DNA from: Scytalidium lignicola
Lineage: Eukaryota; Ascomycota; Leotiomycetes
Assembly: GCA_002812745.2 (NCBI GenBank)
Contig: NCSJ02000048.1
Coordinates: 62,001 to 126,000, forward strand
Reading direction: 5' to 3'
Length of the DNA: 64,000 bases
The translations under genes and the position numbers were made by a program. The notes beneath the pieces are model-generated. The model ran no database searches, was not told the origin of the DNA, and saw nothing but the letters and a program-made list of their open reading frames with translations. Below are positions 37,922 through 48,818 of this stretch, in pieces. Each line of letters begins with the position of its first letter. Position 1 is the first letter of the stretch.

Positions 37922-38679
37922 CTAACCCTTCTTCTCGTGGTAGTGTGCCATCTCGAGCCCTGCTCGCTTGAACCCGCACTTGACATAGAATCCCTCGTTG
38001 GCCTCACTGCAGTCGAGAATAGTCTTGTAGCAGCCGACCTCGGAGGCGATGTAATCAAGCGCTTTGATGAGCTTGATGCCGAGCTTCTTCCCTTGTTGGT
38101 CTTTTGCGACGGCGATATCTTCAATGTGGCCAACTAGACCAAGATGGTGGATGCTATAGGGGGCGAAGGTATCAGCAATAATTCGATAATAGATTAGACC
38201 AAACACATTTGACAATGAATACAAAAAGGGAATACGATTTTTACTCACAATTTGCGCTCCACGATCAAAGCTCCTGTTCCAACCACTTTCGTTCCGTCGT
38301 CAACCACGATGAGGTAATACGCTCCTTTGCCTTGCGTGTTCAACCAGTCGTATCGCTCGTTGCATTCGGCGTCGCTGATATCCCCCACCGTTGTAAGCAC
38401 GCGCAGACAGTCCAAAAATCCATTCTGGAAGTCGCCGCGACGTAATGAGCGGATTGTGTAGTTCTCGGGCAGGGAGGCTGCAACCTCTGGGGAGACGAGG
38501 TCGGAGGAAAAGAGGTCGTCTTCTTCGGTGGGAGAGGAGGTGGTTGTGGAGGACGCAGGGGTAGAGTCCATGTTGGAAACGACGGTTGGAGCAGTGGATG
38601 TGGATGTAGTTGTTGGTGAAGGGAGGGATGTGGTAATGGAGGTAGTGGTGTCAGTCATTGTAATTATTGGGGTCGTCAT
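37922..38679 (-). CDS. gna1: Glucosamine-6-phosphate N-acetyltransferase (220 aa)
   Basis: GNAT enzyme that acetylates glucosamine-6-phosphate with acetyl-CoA, a cytosolic step to UDP-GlcNAc, chitin, N-glycans and GPI anchors. Exons are 38249-38679 and 37922-38153 with a 95-bp intron. The junction rebuilds VERKFIHHLGLVGHIEDIAV, the GNA1 core. Acetyl-CoA binding motif QQGKKLGIKLI follows, then YKTILDCSEANEGFYVKCGF and the C-terminus AHYHEKKG. It is longer than yeast Gna1 (159 aa) because of a Thr/Ser-rich N-terminal stretch of about 60 residues. A downstream ATG near 38571 (MDSTP) would shorten this, so the start is uncertain. Confidence 0.94.
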
Positions 38680-40017
38680 TTTCAGGATATTTCGCAGTGA
38701 GAAGTCGTAACTATCGTATTAGAGCAAGAGTGACTTTTAAAAGGAACGTTTTCTCCTGTCTCTGTGGTGTTTTGTTATCTTTGTCCTCGACGAGTACTGG
38801 ACTTGGTGAGGCTGAAATCGTGTCTCGGATCCCCTCTGTCGGTGTGTAGCTCTCCCAATTTCAATAGTCTTGCTACAATTAAGAATTGTAGATATCCAGT
38901 TGACTAGCTGAGCGAGCGAGTGAATGAAGAAATGAGGGTAGACAAACGATGAGCTGACAGGAAGGAGCTGTGTGGGAGAGAAAGGGGATTATGCATTTAT
39001 TTATTAATGTTGAAAGCTGGATCGTGAAATTTCAGGTCTATTTTTAGGTTGCGCAGCCAACACTGCCGCAGCTCTAGCGGCGGCGTTCCTGGCCTGAGGA
39101 AGCAATGGAAAGGGTACGAGGGTACGGAAGTACGTACCTTGCATTCTCCTCTCTTTCGCGATGCTGACAGCACGACTCCCCTTGATAGGCCACGAGCATT
39201 GATGAGTTCTTTTCCAATTATCATAGTTATCGCAGGGTTATTTATTATGTTACTCTCAATGTTTCTTATCACCAGCAGTTTTCTCGGCCCAATATGACTG
39301 ATCCTTAACATGATTAATGCATATAAAGAAAGGTACAGTACAGTACAGTCACGATACGTATACCCTCACGTATGGAATCAACAGCGAGCTACAAGGTAAG
39401 GTCTGCTATGTCACACATGGCGTGGAGCATAGGAGGCTTTTCAGGTAAGTCCTAGCGCCTGTTCTAGCCTTTTTCTTTTCTTTCCAAGCTCTCTAAACAG
39501 GTGTTTTGGAGTATCTTCGTGTGTCAAGTCTGGATTGCGCTGCTGTGACATGCTACACACTAACCTATCAATTGCCACCACTCCTTATTCAAACCCTGCC
39601 CAAGCCATCTATGCGATTCTGGGAATTCCGAGAGATAGTATAGTTGTTATTTCTTTGCAGGATCAATCAGAGAAGGATCTGACTGCTCTCAGGTGGAATA
39701 ATAAGAGAACCCATCGCGAAGGAGAATGTTATCGGGCTGCCTCTGACACCGCATTGTCACATGCTTGGCCACGGCTTGGTGCGAATCGCGTGGTCCGAAG
39801 GCAAATGCTCACCAATAATCTCCAACAACCGCAATCCACGTCAACATGCCTCAACAAACACACTCATTCCATTATCGTCCTTGCATATCAGAGATATGTG
39901 ATATTTACCAAGCATCCACATTTCCAGATACAACTCCATCGTTAACATCAAAGCAGACTTCAAAGAGCCATCTTTGCATAGATCGAATGGAAACCCCGCT
40001 GCCCCCGAAATATACGA
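38680..40017. promoter_or_regulatory. 1.34-kb divergent intergenic region
   Basis: Lies between gna1 (-) and the lipase gene (+). One 136-codon open frame at 39535-39945 lacks protein-like character. Nothing else recognised. Confidence 0.5.
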
Positions 40018-43000
40018 ATGGCCACTCCAGATGCATCCGATTCCAATGCGGTTGCGGCCCGGGATGAGAAGAATCAACCGCTGTCAGACACCAATAAACA
40101 ATTACAACCCGTCTCAAGCTCCACACTCTTACCCTCAACCATCGCAAGCGTCGTGAGTCTAGTAACTCGCTCCTCATCCATCTACCTACGCCTCGGCACG
40201 TCTATCGGCTCCTTAGCCCTGGACGGAGCGCGAATAACGACCCTCACAGGCCTCGAATTGAGCCGCGCCGTTATCGAAGGTGTTCTTACAAGAGCAGGAA
40301 GAGATGTCGCCGATAGAAGCAATGGAGACTTGGGGCGAGCTGAAGCCGAGGGCATACTAGAGAGAAGTATTGCCACACTACATTCAACCATAACCAGCAT
40401 CTCCTTCGCCGCTTCAACCGGCTTCCACTTCTCCTCCGCAACTCTCGCTTCAGCTTCGGATATTTCTCAACAGCTTCTATCTACACTAGATTCTATACTG
40501 GGTTCGACAGACAGCTCAAGGGCGATTGCGAGTATCATTACGCTCATTCAACGAGAGTTCCAGAACCCGGCTACCGGAGTCCATGGAGAGAAAGTTGGAG
40601 TTGTGGATCTTTTGTTGGGAATATGTGGACTCGCATTATTGCAAAGATGGTCGAAAAAGCTGAACGATACTGAAGCAAGGGAAAGAAAGTACGAACATAC
40701 TGTTTGGGATGTAGTAGTCCTAGATAATGAGAGGAGAGCGGATGTTGTTGACCCTAACCGGTTAGAGTCAAATGTAGGGAATGGCTTGAGCAACGATGCA
40801 ACTAAAGAATCAACGACGCTCATCACGGCTCCCAGTAAAGAGATTTTTGATACAATTGAAAGGGGTAGTAATGACCAAGGCGAACTAGAGGACGACATTA
40901 TTGAAGTCAGCCTTAAGGAGAGGTTGATGCGTGCCTTGCCTCCCGAGGCGTCGGTCTCGATAACAACTTCAATTACCACTACCAAAACCATTACGGTTGA
41001 TATTACTGGAACCGAGCCCCCGGATCTATCACCGCCTCCAGGAGTTGAAATCGTTGAGGAGAATGCTCATCATGCGAGTATCGTAAATCAGAATGGAGAA
41101 GGTGGGTCATGTGGTCCCAGATATCGAGTTGTGTACCGGATCTTGCGAGATAGTGTGCGTGGAACTACAATTAAAGCTGAAGGGCATGTTGAGAATGCAA
41201 GAGAAGTTGTCGACGAATCTGATGACACTAGTGAACAGTCACAGCCGACTTTTCATGAGGTTACGGAATTGAGCAGCCCTGAACCACCTCGAAATCTACC
41301 AATAGAGGAGCGAAGCTTGCCACCATTGCCTCTAAGGCCTTCCTCTCTACCCGCTGACTCTCCGGTCGTGAGTAACCAGGCAGCTCGTGTCTTGAGTCCA
41401 GATACACCACCTAAAGCCGAGTTACAGAGTGATGACATACGTCGGACTCGACAGAGAGGGGAAGACAAGTCGAGACCATCTTCGCAAAATCGTTCCAGCA
41501 TTACACCTGCAGCGAACCAAAAGCGGCCAAGGAAGTCTGCGAGTACTACCTCATCAATAAGCGGTTCAGAAAACGATAATTCTAAAGTTTCCAGTTCTAA
41601 AGTCGCGCATTCTAAGAGACGAAAAGAGGAGATGTTGCCGACAAGGCATGCAGAGAAAAAGGGCTCTATCCGAAATGCTCTTAGGAAGGGTTCTGGAGCT
41701 TCACTGGCGAATCTTTGGAATAAAGACTCGCCTCCTCACGCGCAACCTACTTCACCGAAGACTAGCCAAGACCTTCCTCTACGACCACCTTGGGGTGCTC
41801 CAAACAGTAAACTCTTGAAGCAATCATCATCGCGACTACCAGTTCCTCAACGTAACCCTGGGATCAATCTTGCTCGTCAAGCTTCACTTGCACCGCAGCG
41901 AGGTAATCCAAACTATTTCTCCTCAAAGGACCTAGGTCATTTCAAAGAAAAAGACATCTCACGAAGCCCTTCTATGGCCAGCTATTACTCTGTCCATGAA
42001 CTCAGGCGGGATTCAATTGTATCTCAAACAGATAGATACTCCATCCACTCAATTGACGTTCGGCCTGGCTCTCCCACCGCATTAAGGTCACAGGTCAAAG
42101 CCCAAAGTAGTAAGGTAAGAACATCTGAGAAGAATACAGTGGTAAAACCACCTCTCTCTCCCATGAAAACTCACCAGAGGAATACATCATATGTGCCTAG
42201 CATTTATACCCTCAATACAAACAACTCCGAAACCTCTTTAGTCCTGGCGTCAAATCCAACAAAAACCGCACTCGAAGATCCTGGAGCTCTTGAATCTTTA
42301 TCACGGACTGGTTTTATCGATGGCGTGTTTCCACATCGTCACTTCGTAGCAAACATAGCCCGATTTGTCCGCTTCGCTTCGGCATCCTATGGCTCTAACT
42401 TCCTGAGAGTAATGGGCATAGCCAAACCCGAGTCATCAACCACTAAAGACATTAGCATTGCTCATCACCACGAGCATTCATCCTTCTCGAGCCATACTCA
42501 ACTCCCGGCGGACACCATCCTTCTTTCCTCCTTTGTCGACCCACAAGGCGGTACAGACAGCTCTGGTAACACGAACACTGGTATTCCCATGGTCCACTTT
42601 GTCTCCCTCGATCACGATTCTAGGGCCGTTGTGCTCACTTGTCGCGGTACCCTTGGTTTCGAAGATGTCCTGACCGATCTGACGTGCGATTATGACGAGC
42701 TACTCTGGCGGGGGAAACGTTATAGCGTCCACAAAGGTATCTATGCCTCGGCACGACGATTACTGAATGGAGCTGAGGGCCGCGTAATGGCAACTATTAA
42801 AGCTGCATTGGAGGAGTTCCCTGACTATGGCCTCGTTATGTGTGGTCACTCCTTAGGTGGCGGTGTTACTGCTGTTTTGGCGATAATGATCTCGGAACCA
42901 GCAGAGGATGGTAATGGATTTGTCACTGCAATGGACCGAACTAAATTACCCGTCGAAGACACTGCTGTGAATCCTCTCCTCTCTCTTCCGTCTGGCCGTC

Positions 43001-43590
43001 CGATCCATGTATACTCTTACGGACCTCCTTCGACGATTTCTCCCTCCCTCCGCCTGGCAACACGCAATCTTATAACGACTATTGTGAATGGGCAGGATCT
43101 TGTGCCATACTTATCGCTCGGTGTCCTGCATGACTTACAGGCCGTAGCACTAGCATTTAAAAACGATGATTCCGGCGCCAAAGCCGAGGTAAAGAGTAGG
43201 GTATGGGGAGGATTGGTGAAGGGTTGGTATGGCGGAACCGATACCTCCAAAGCCGGAAGTGGAAAAGAGCAGGATGATGAGTGGGCCTTTGCCGCCCTTA
43301 AGGTTCTTAGGAGTGGAATGTTGAGTCCAAAACTCGTGCCACCTGGGGAGGTTTTTATTGTCGAATGCGAAAATGTGTTGGCTCGGGATGCGTTCGTCGT
43401 AGATGGGAATAGAGAAGATGCAAATGTGGGCCTGGGCAGGCTTGCAAGGAGGAGTACATTAAAGTATGTTCGAAATGTGGAGAGGAAGTTTGGCGAGCTG
43501 AGGTTTGTGGGGAGTATGTTGCTGGATCATAGCCCGGGGAGGTATGAAGCTAGTCTACAAGCGCTGGGGAAGGGAGTTTTGGGGGCGTAA
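40018..43590 (+). CDS. Class 3 lipase, sn1-diacylglycerol-lipase-like (1,190 aa)
   Basis: Single-exon alpha/beta-hydrolase gene. Residues 1-250 are mostly helical and Ser/Ala-rich; 280-760 are low-complexity and probably disordered, with Pro/Ser phospho-type segments. The lipase domain occupies about 780-1,190. The nucleophile elbow CGHSLGGG places Ser at residue 945. Asp1027 in VNGQDLVPYL and His1171 in LLDHSPGRYE fit the Asp and His of the triad, and the DHSPxRY end is typical of DAG lipases. VVLTCRGTLGFEDVLTDLTC is the lipase_3 entry motif. It lacks an obvious four-helix membrane domain as in animal DAGL. Probable role: lipid turnover or signalling at membranes. Confidence 0.88.
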   Translation: MATPDASDSNAVAARDEKNQPLSDTNKQLQPVSSSTLLPSTIASVVSLVTRSSSIYLRLGTSIGSLALDGARITTLTGLELSRAVIEGVLTRAGRDVADRSNGDLGRAEAEGILERSIATLHSTITSISFAASTGFHFSSATLASASDISQQLLSTLDSILGSTDSSRAIASIITLIQREFQNPATGVHGEKVGVVDLLLGICGLALLQRWSKKLNDTEARERKYEHTVWDVVVLDNERRADVVDPNRLESNVGNGLSNDATKESTTLITAPSKEIFDTIERGSNDQGELEDDIIEVSLKERLMRALPPEASVSITTSITTTKTITVDITGTEPPDLSPPPGVEIVEENAHHASIVNQNGEGGSCGPRYRVVYRILRDSVRGTTIKAEGHVENAREVVDESDDTSEQSQPTFHEVTELSSPEPPRNLPIEERSLPPLPLRPSSLPADSPVVSNQAARVLSPDTPPKAELQSDDIRRTRQRGEDKSRPSSQNRSSITPAANQKRPRKSASTTSSISGSENDNSKVSSSKVAHSKRRKEEMLPTRHAEKKGSIRNALRKGSGASLANLWNKDSPPHAQPTSPKTSQDLPLRPPWGAPNSKLLKQSSSRLPVPQRNPGINLARQASLAPQRGNPNYFSSKDLGHFKEKDISRSPSMASYYSVHELRRDSIVSQTDRYSIHSIDVRPGSPTALRSQVKAQSSKVRTSEKNTVVKPPLSPMKTHQRNTSYVPSIYTLNTNNSETSLVLASNPTKTALEDPGALESLSRTGFIDGVFPHRHFVANIARFVRFASASYGSNFLRVMGIAKPESSTTKDISIAHHHEHSSFSSHTQLPADTILLSSFVDPQGGTDSSGNTNTGIPMVHFVSLDHDSRAVVLTCRGTLGFEDVLTDLTCDYDELLWRGKRYSVHKGIYASARRLLNGAEGRVMATIKAALEEFPDYGLVMCGHSLGGGVTAVLAIMISEPAEDGNGFVTAMDRTKLPVEDTAVNPLLSLPSGRPIHVYSYGPPSTISPSLRLATRNLITTIVNGQDLVPYLSLGVLHDLQAVALAFKNDDSGAKAEVKSRVWGGLVKGWYGGTDTSKAGSGKEQDDEWAFAALKVLRSGMLSPKLVPPGEVFIVECENVLARDAFVVDGNREDANVGLGRLARRSTLKYVRNVERKFGELRFVGSMLLDHSPGRYEASLQALGKGVLGA

Positions 43591-44046
43591 TTTATAGGTT
43601 TGACGAACGATCCATGAGAATTTATGATACACGAGGTTATGGAATTATTGGGCTATACGGAATGGTGGGATTGGGATGGTCTTAGCTATTTTTATTTTTT
43701 GTTTATAGACGCAAGGGAAATTGTACAGAGAGAGACAGACAAGAAAAGAAGGAGTAGATATTGTAGACTACTAGACCAGAGTTATCCCATCCAACTCATC
43801 AGACCTTGCGACAATCAACATGGAAATAAATGCTAGAGAGAGAATCATTGCCATTATTCCAGTTTCGTGGGCAACGGATAAATGTCACTAAGGATGAAAT
43901 AGTTGACCGCATTCATGCACCTGTGACGAGCATAATCCCTAAAGAACAAAAAAATGTTTTCCTCACAGCCATCGCCCTTAAACAACTATCTTTCACTTTC
44001 CATCTGAGCTATATTTTTCACCCTCTCCAATATACCTACGCTAACA
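43591..44046. other. Spacer before the F-box relics
   Basis: 456 bp, AT-rich. An 88-codon open frame at 43830-44096 overlaps the next gene's start and is not convincing. Confidence 0.5.
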
Positions 44047-46047
44047 ATGGAGAGCTTACCAACCGTGGATTTGCTACTGCTTTGCACCTTGCTTGATCGC
44101 GAGCATATATCAAGCATAGCCGCCTTTGCACGTTGTAGTAAACGCTGCTACTCCGTTGCTAATTCGCTTCTCTTCAGAACCATCAAGTTTTCTGTGTCCA
44201 ACAATATTGAGCACGCCAAAGATGTGAAAGAGTGTTATAATATGTTGCAAAGATCTGGAAGCTTCAAATATGTTCGCCGTCTTGTCATAGATGGCACAAT
44301 GAAGGTAGATGACAACCACAAGCCAAATACGCAATACTACTGGCAGAGACCGAAACTCTCTGCTAAAGAACGCGGTTATGACAACGACATCTGAGATCAA
44401 TCCGAGTACCGTTCTCCAGTTATCGATAACACACCGATCGAAGAAATCTATAAGACAAACGACACGTGGAAACCGCTAGCTGATCTTATTAAACAATTAC
44501 CTGCTTTGACAGATCTAATCTACAAGTGTCCTAGTCAGTTTCCACCTTGTCTTCTTGACACATTGCATCAATATCTACCTCTATGCAGACTACATATTTT
44601 GACATTCAAGCTCCATAGCTTAGATGCTGCTAAAATAGATGATTATGAACTTAAGCTTGCAACTTCCCCTTCTTTGCATACTATTCACACCTCATGCGAA
44701 GAGTATGACAATACCCGTGGTCGCAACCAGGACATGGACTATAAAGCCGCAATACATCTTCTAGCCAAACTAGCACCGAACTTGAGAGAAGTGTATATAT
44801 ATGATACTCATATAGGCTGGATTATGTCCAATGAAGCAGCTTTGCTAAACCATGGTCGCTGCCTCTGGAAAATACTGCCCTCGTTAACAGGAGAAAAGGA
44901 TTTTTACAAGAGTTCTACTACTCCACGTCCTGGGGAATATCTGTTCGTATGTTGGAGGACTGGAGAGACAGAACCGAGAAATCGGTTCTAAATAGACTAG
45001 AATTTCATTGTGAGATTGATCAAGCTGCGCTCGAGTACTTGGCGACGAATTGCAAATTTGAATCCCTCACTGAGCTAGTTGTAGGATTAGGAGGTGTGGA
45101 TGAAACACGAATGAGGTCCATAACACGCAGATACTTTCAGGCAGTACAGCATTTTCTTTGTGCTAGCATACCACCACGGCTCTCGGTCCTAGAACTTAAT
45201 GGGCATCTCAATTACGATTTTTTGGATCCAGTTCTCAGTTATCACGGCCAAAGCTTATCTAGGCTAAAACTTCATCCCGTGCTGAGTAAATACTCCTTTG
45301 TACAAAGAGAGATTGCATTGTTTAAAGAACACTGCCCTTTGCTAGAGGAGTTGATGTTTTATCTTCACCGTTCCAAAGGTGATGCGGCCGAAGTTGATGC
45401 CTACAGAACTTTGGGTTCTCTGCCAAAACTGCAGTATTTGAGGTTGATGCTAGATGCTTCAAATAGCTCAGCAATGTATGAAGATGACGACGATGATATA
45501 CCTTTGGACGATGACGACGAACGTTTAGTGACGCCAAATGACCCTTCCTTCGATGAATTTGACCAGCAGTTCTTCGATTGGCCTGGCACGTATCGCTTTC
45601 CTCGCAATGGCCACCTCCGGGATATGTTTATTAACTGTGCTTTGGATGAGGCTCTTGCTTCTGCTATTTTCAGGATAATATCTTCCACGAAACTTGATAA
45701 TAATTTAAGGCCACTGGAAAAGATGTCTGTATGTATTACAGGCGGTGGCCGCTTTCGTGGAGGGTTTTCTATATTAGTGCACGTGGAGGATGTAATAGTA
45801 AATCTTAGCCATTCATGGCTTGTCAAACGGAATCCACGAGACGATCGCTACAATGAAATGATTGTAGAGGAAATAAAAGAAATGGATTATGACGACTGGG
45901 CCAGGAGATATCCAAGGGGGCTTGAAAAAAAANGTGGAATCTATTTTTCGACGAATCTGGCCTGCAAAGAAACATGGGGAGTCTGGTGATAGTAGTAGTT
46001 GGCTTAATGATTGGCACAGTTGGCCACTTGCTACATCTACCACTTGA
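44047..46047 (+). pseudogene. F-box/LRR-like gene with a stop codon and a frameshift
   Basis: Starts MESLPTVDLLLLCTLLDR, an F-box-like N-terminus, followed by leucine-rich sequence (RLVIDGT, ALTDLIYKCPS, LPKLQYLRLMLD). An in-frame TGA at 44392-44394 interrupts the frame, which then continues without loss to about 44895. Near the A4 run at 44894-44897 one base appears to be missing: the downstream frame resumes as GFLQEFYYSTSWGISVRMLE. At 45925-45933 a run of eight A ends in N. Ignoring the N, the frame continues to TGA 46045-46047 with SIFRRIWPAKKHGESG and a Trp-rich end, which fits the family better than the alternative stop at 45987. The homopolymer events may be sequencing errors; the TGA is not explained that way. 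Confidence 0.7.
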
Positions 46048-47041
46048 TAGATACCAAGATTCATGTACTTGAATAGCGTAAAGCTAGCGTGAAGGATGAG
46101 CTGTGATAATGATTCTACTGTCATGCTGTTTCAGCTTGGGGAATCAGGAGTTTTCACGGAGAGAGGAAATGACATATTATTGCATTTGGCATAAAACTCA
46201 ATAGGGCTTTGATATTGACTCCTTGTCTTCGTTTATGAGTCTGTCAATAAGAATATAATATAAACTGTGGCTTGTGTATATGCTACCGTAGCCTGGCATA
46301 GGCAATATCATAGACTTACATACCTCATCAAAACTAAAAGTTACGAGAATTCATAAGATATGTCTAGGCCAGTATTGCAAAATTAGAAAATTTTATGACT
46401 ACTTGATCGATAATTATTCTCCCTAGATTGGTGAAGGCTAACTGATGATACTCTCGCTCTGTTCCATTTGTCTTAAAATTTTCGAAAATTAAGTTGCCAA
46501 TGAAATATGACCAGTGCCATCTCCCGATCTTTCAGCCCAAGCACAGCCTGAAATCAATCTTGTATATTCTGCAACTCCGATGAACGATAAGCAATGCAAT
46601 ATCTTATCATTTGCTCTAAGTAAACTATTCTAGCCTTTCTGCCGCACCGAGCGAGGCACTAATTAAGCCGTGAACTAAAGCCGGAAAAAGCAAAGATACC
46701 CAAGCTCAGATCAATATTAAATTAACTATTATACGGTGGATAGGTATAATTATATAGGAATAGACTGGTATTTAGTGCGTTTAGAATCATATTAATTTTA
46801 GTGGATTTAGACCAATTACAAATGCCCCTCGTGCGGTAATACGGAGAATAAGACCTTGCGAATTCTAATTTAGACCAACTTCACATTGCCCATACATGAA
46901 TTCTTATATCTACCTCCTTCCCTTGTAGAACTTATAGAAGTACACCTTGTTTTAGACCATGTTCATAATCAGACTCTCAAATGTCAAGAACTACACAGAG
47001 TATATTCAAAACTTCGTTAGCCTAGAGATTATTTTTATAAA
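46048..47041. other. AT-rich spacer
   Basis: 1 kb of AT-rich DNA between two broken F-box genes. No feature recognised. Confidence 0.55.
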
Positions 47042-48293
47042 ATGGACTCTTTAATATCTTCCTTATCTAAGCTAGGATTAACTGGGATCTTCCCGAAAAG
47101 AGTCGGAAATTCAAAGTTCATGGTGTCGCAGTCAGGTTTTCAACAGGAACTCGAAGTTTCAAGTTATAAATCGTACACCGAGCAAGATCCTAATTCCGAG
47201 AAAGCTAACGGGCTCAATGTATTATCTGTGACTTTACCGGCCCAAAAGTTGTCACAACTTACACCAGAACTCGTTTATGCAATTACAGCCTTCCTCCCAC
47301 TGGAATCAGCAGCTGCATTGTCATTCACATGTCAGTATCTATACAATGTGCTCGAAAAACAATATACAGGGCCGTTGAAAAATCAACAGCAACATAATAA
47401 TGAGAAGTATTATGCTTTCTTATTACTATTGGAGAAAGACTTTCCGGACCATATCGCTTGTCTTTGTTGCAGTAGCTTGCACTATATTCCCAAGAGAAAT
47501 GCTTCTCAATATATCCCAAAGTCATGATGGTCTATTTGCATGGACTACTCCCGTAATGCTCACCATGTTTAGGAGATGGGGCTTAATCGCTACCTTCCCG
47601 CATTTTTTAGTATTACTGTATTTCACATGGCAATGAAGCGCTTTTGGCAACGCCGAGACTACGCACAATTTCTGGAACTTTTATCGTCAAGAGAGCTCAG
47701 ACTATGCAGCCCATCAGTTATTGAATGGAACCACTCATTGACTAGAATATGTACGACTAGGTTACTCTTCCGCTGGCAGACAATTTATACACCAAGAATG
47801 GAGCAGACGCTTATGTCCTCATATTAGAATGTCAATGGAGACGTCGACAAAGATTAAATTCACGGAGTTGATATCGTATAATACAATCGGGTGGCTGAAC
47901 AAAACTAATGAAGAAAACGGCAGATTATTTCAATGCCCATTTTGTCACACCGAGATCCAGGCCGATTTTGAAAAGATTGATGGTAGACATATATCTATGT
48001 TCCTAACGACATGGTATGACTTTGGAGAGGGGAAATCAGACCTAGATACAAAATGGCAAAACCATATTAATCGTTATATTGAAGGATTTGAAAAATTCGA
48101 CGAGGTCAGTTTTGAGCCTGGATCAATTCGGGCTGCATTCGAGCGAGGATGTGATTTTAAGTTTAATACGCTCATAACTTCTCCAGAGAGAAAAGATCTG
48201 TTGAAAATAAGTAAGACCTTGCGTTTGAAGGACGGTGATAAGAAGACCAATGCAATACGAAAGGCTATAGAAGAGTTCTTTAGCCGAAGGTAG
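47042..48293 (+). pseudogene. F-box protein gene with two stops and a frameshift
   Basis: The 5' part encodes LTPELVYAITAFLPLESAAA, a clear F-box helix pattern at about residues 77-110, then CLCCSSLHYIP. The frame is interrupted by TGA at 47525-47527 and TAG at 47570-47572. It stays in the same frame through GLNRYLPAFFSITVFHMAMK and ELLSSRELRLCSP. Near 47790 it shifts by one: the continuation SRRLCPHIRMSMETS reaches CPFCHTEIQADFEK and LTTWYDFGEGKSDLDTKWQ. The last motifs are typical of a family of fungal F-box proteins that ends with a C-x-x-C pair. The gene order within the protein is conserved, so this is a decayed but complete copy. Confidence 0.75.
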
Positions 48294-48818
48294 GAACAGT
48301 ACGTAGGATGCAAAGATCCACTGGAATTATACGGAGATAACTGCGAGAATTATGATTGGATATATAGAAACCTTGAGGCGTATTATTATGAAGTACGAGA
48401 GACTGAGATAATTGCCTCTTAGAGAATAGTTTGTTTCTAAACATTCCTTTTACCACTTTTTAGGAAATTGTTCTCGAGGAATAAATTGATCTTGTGGGAT
48501 AATCGAAGTGTATCATAAGTGCTTTTTTNCTTCTTCTTAGTCTCTAGTTTAATAAGTAAGGCTTGCTAAAGTCTAAAGATAGATCAACACTTTTTNGTAA
48601 TAAAAAGTAAGATAAAATAAAATAAAATACACTTGTAAAAAAAAATAAGCTTCACAAGTCATCTATGTTGCCCGAGTTTAAAACCTAGAAATTCTAGTCG
48701 CAGACACTTTTACACAAGCCCAACTTTCGTCATTATTTATCCACGAAAGCATACAGTGCTCTCCTTTGTCTGATTTGATGTGACAATGCTCAGTTCTCCC
48801 AATTTACTTGTAGGAATG
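48294..48818. other. AT-rich spacer with two N
   Basis: N symbols at 48529 and 48596 each follow a T run. AT-rich, with A/T homopolymers near 48600-48650. The last 80 bp may hold the frameshifted 3' end of the minus-strand F-box relic. Confidence 0.55.

Noticed and set aside
39535..39945. 136-codon plus-strand frame before the lipase gene
   Set aside because: No protein-like pattern or family motif.
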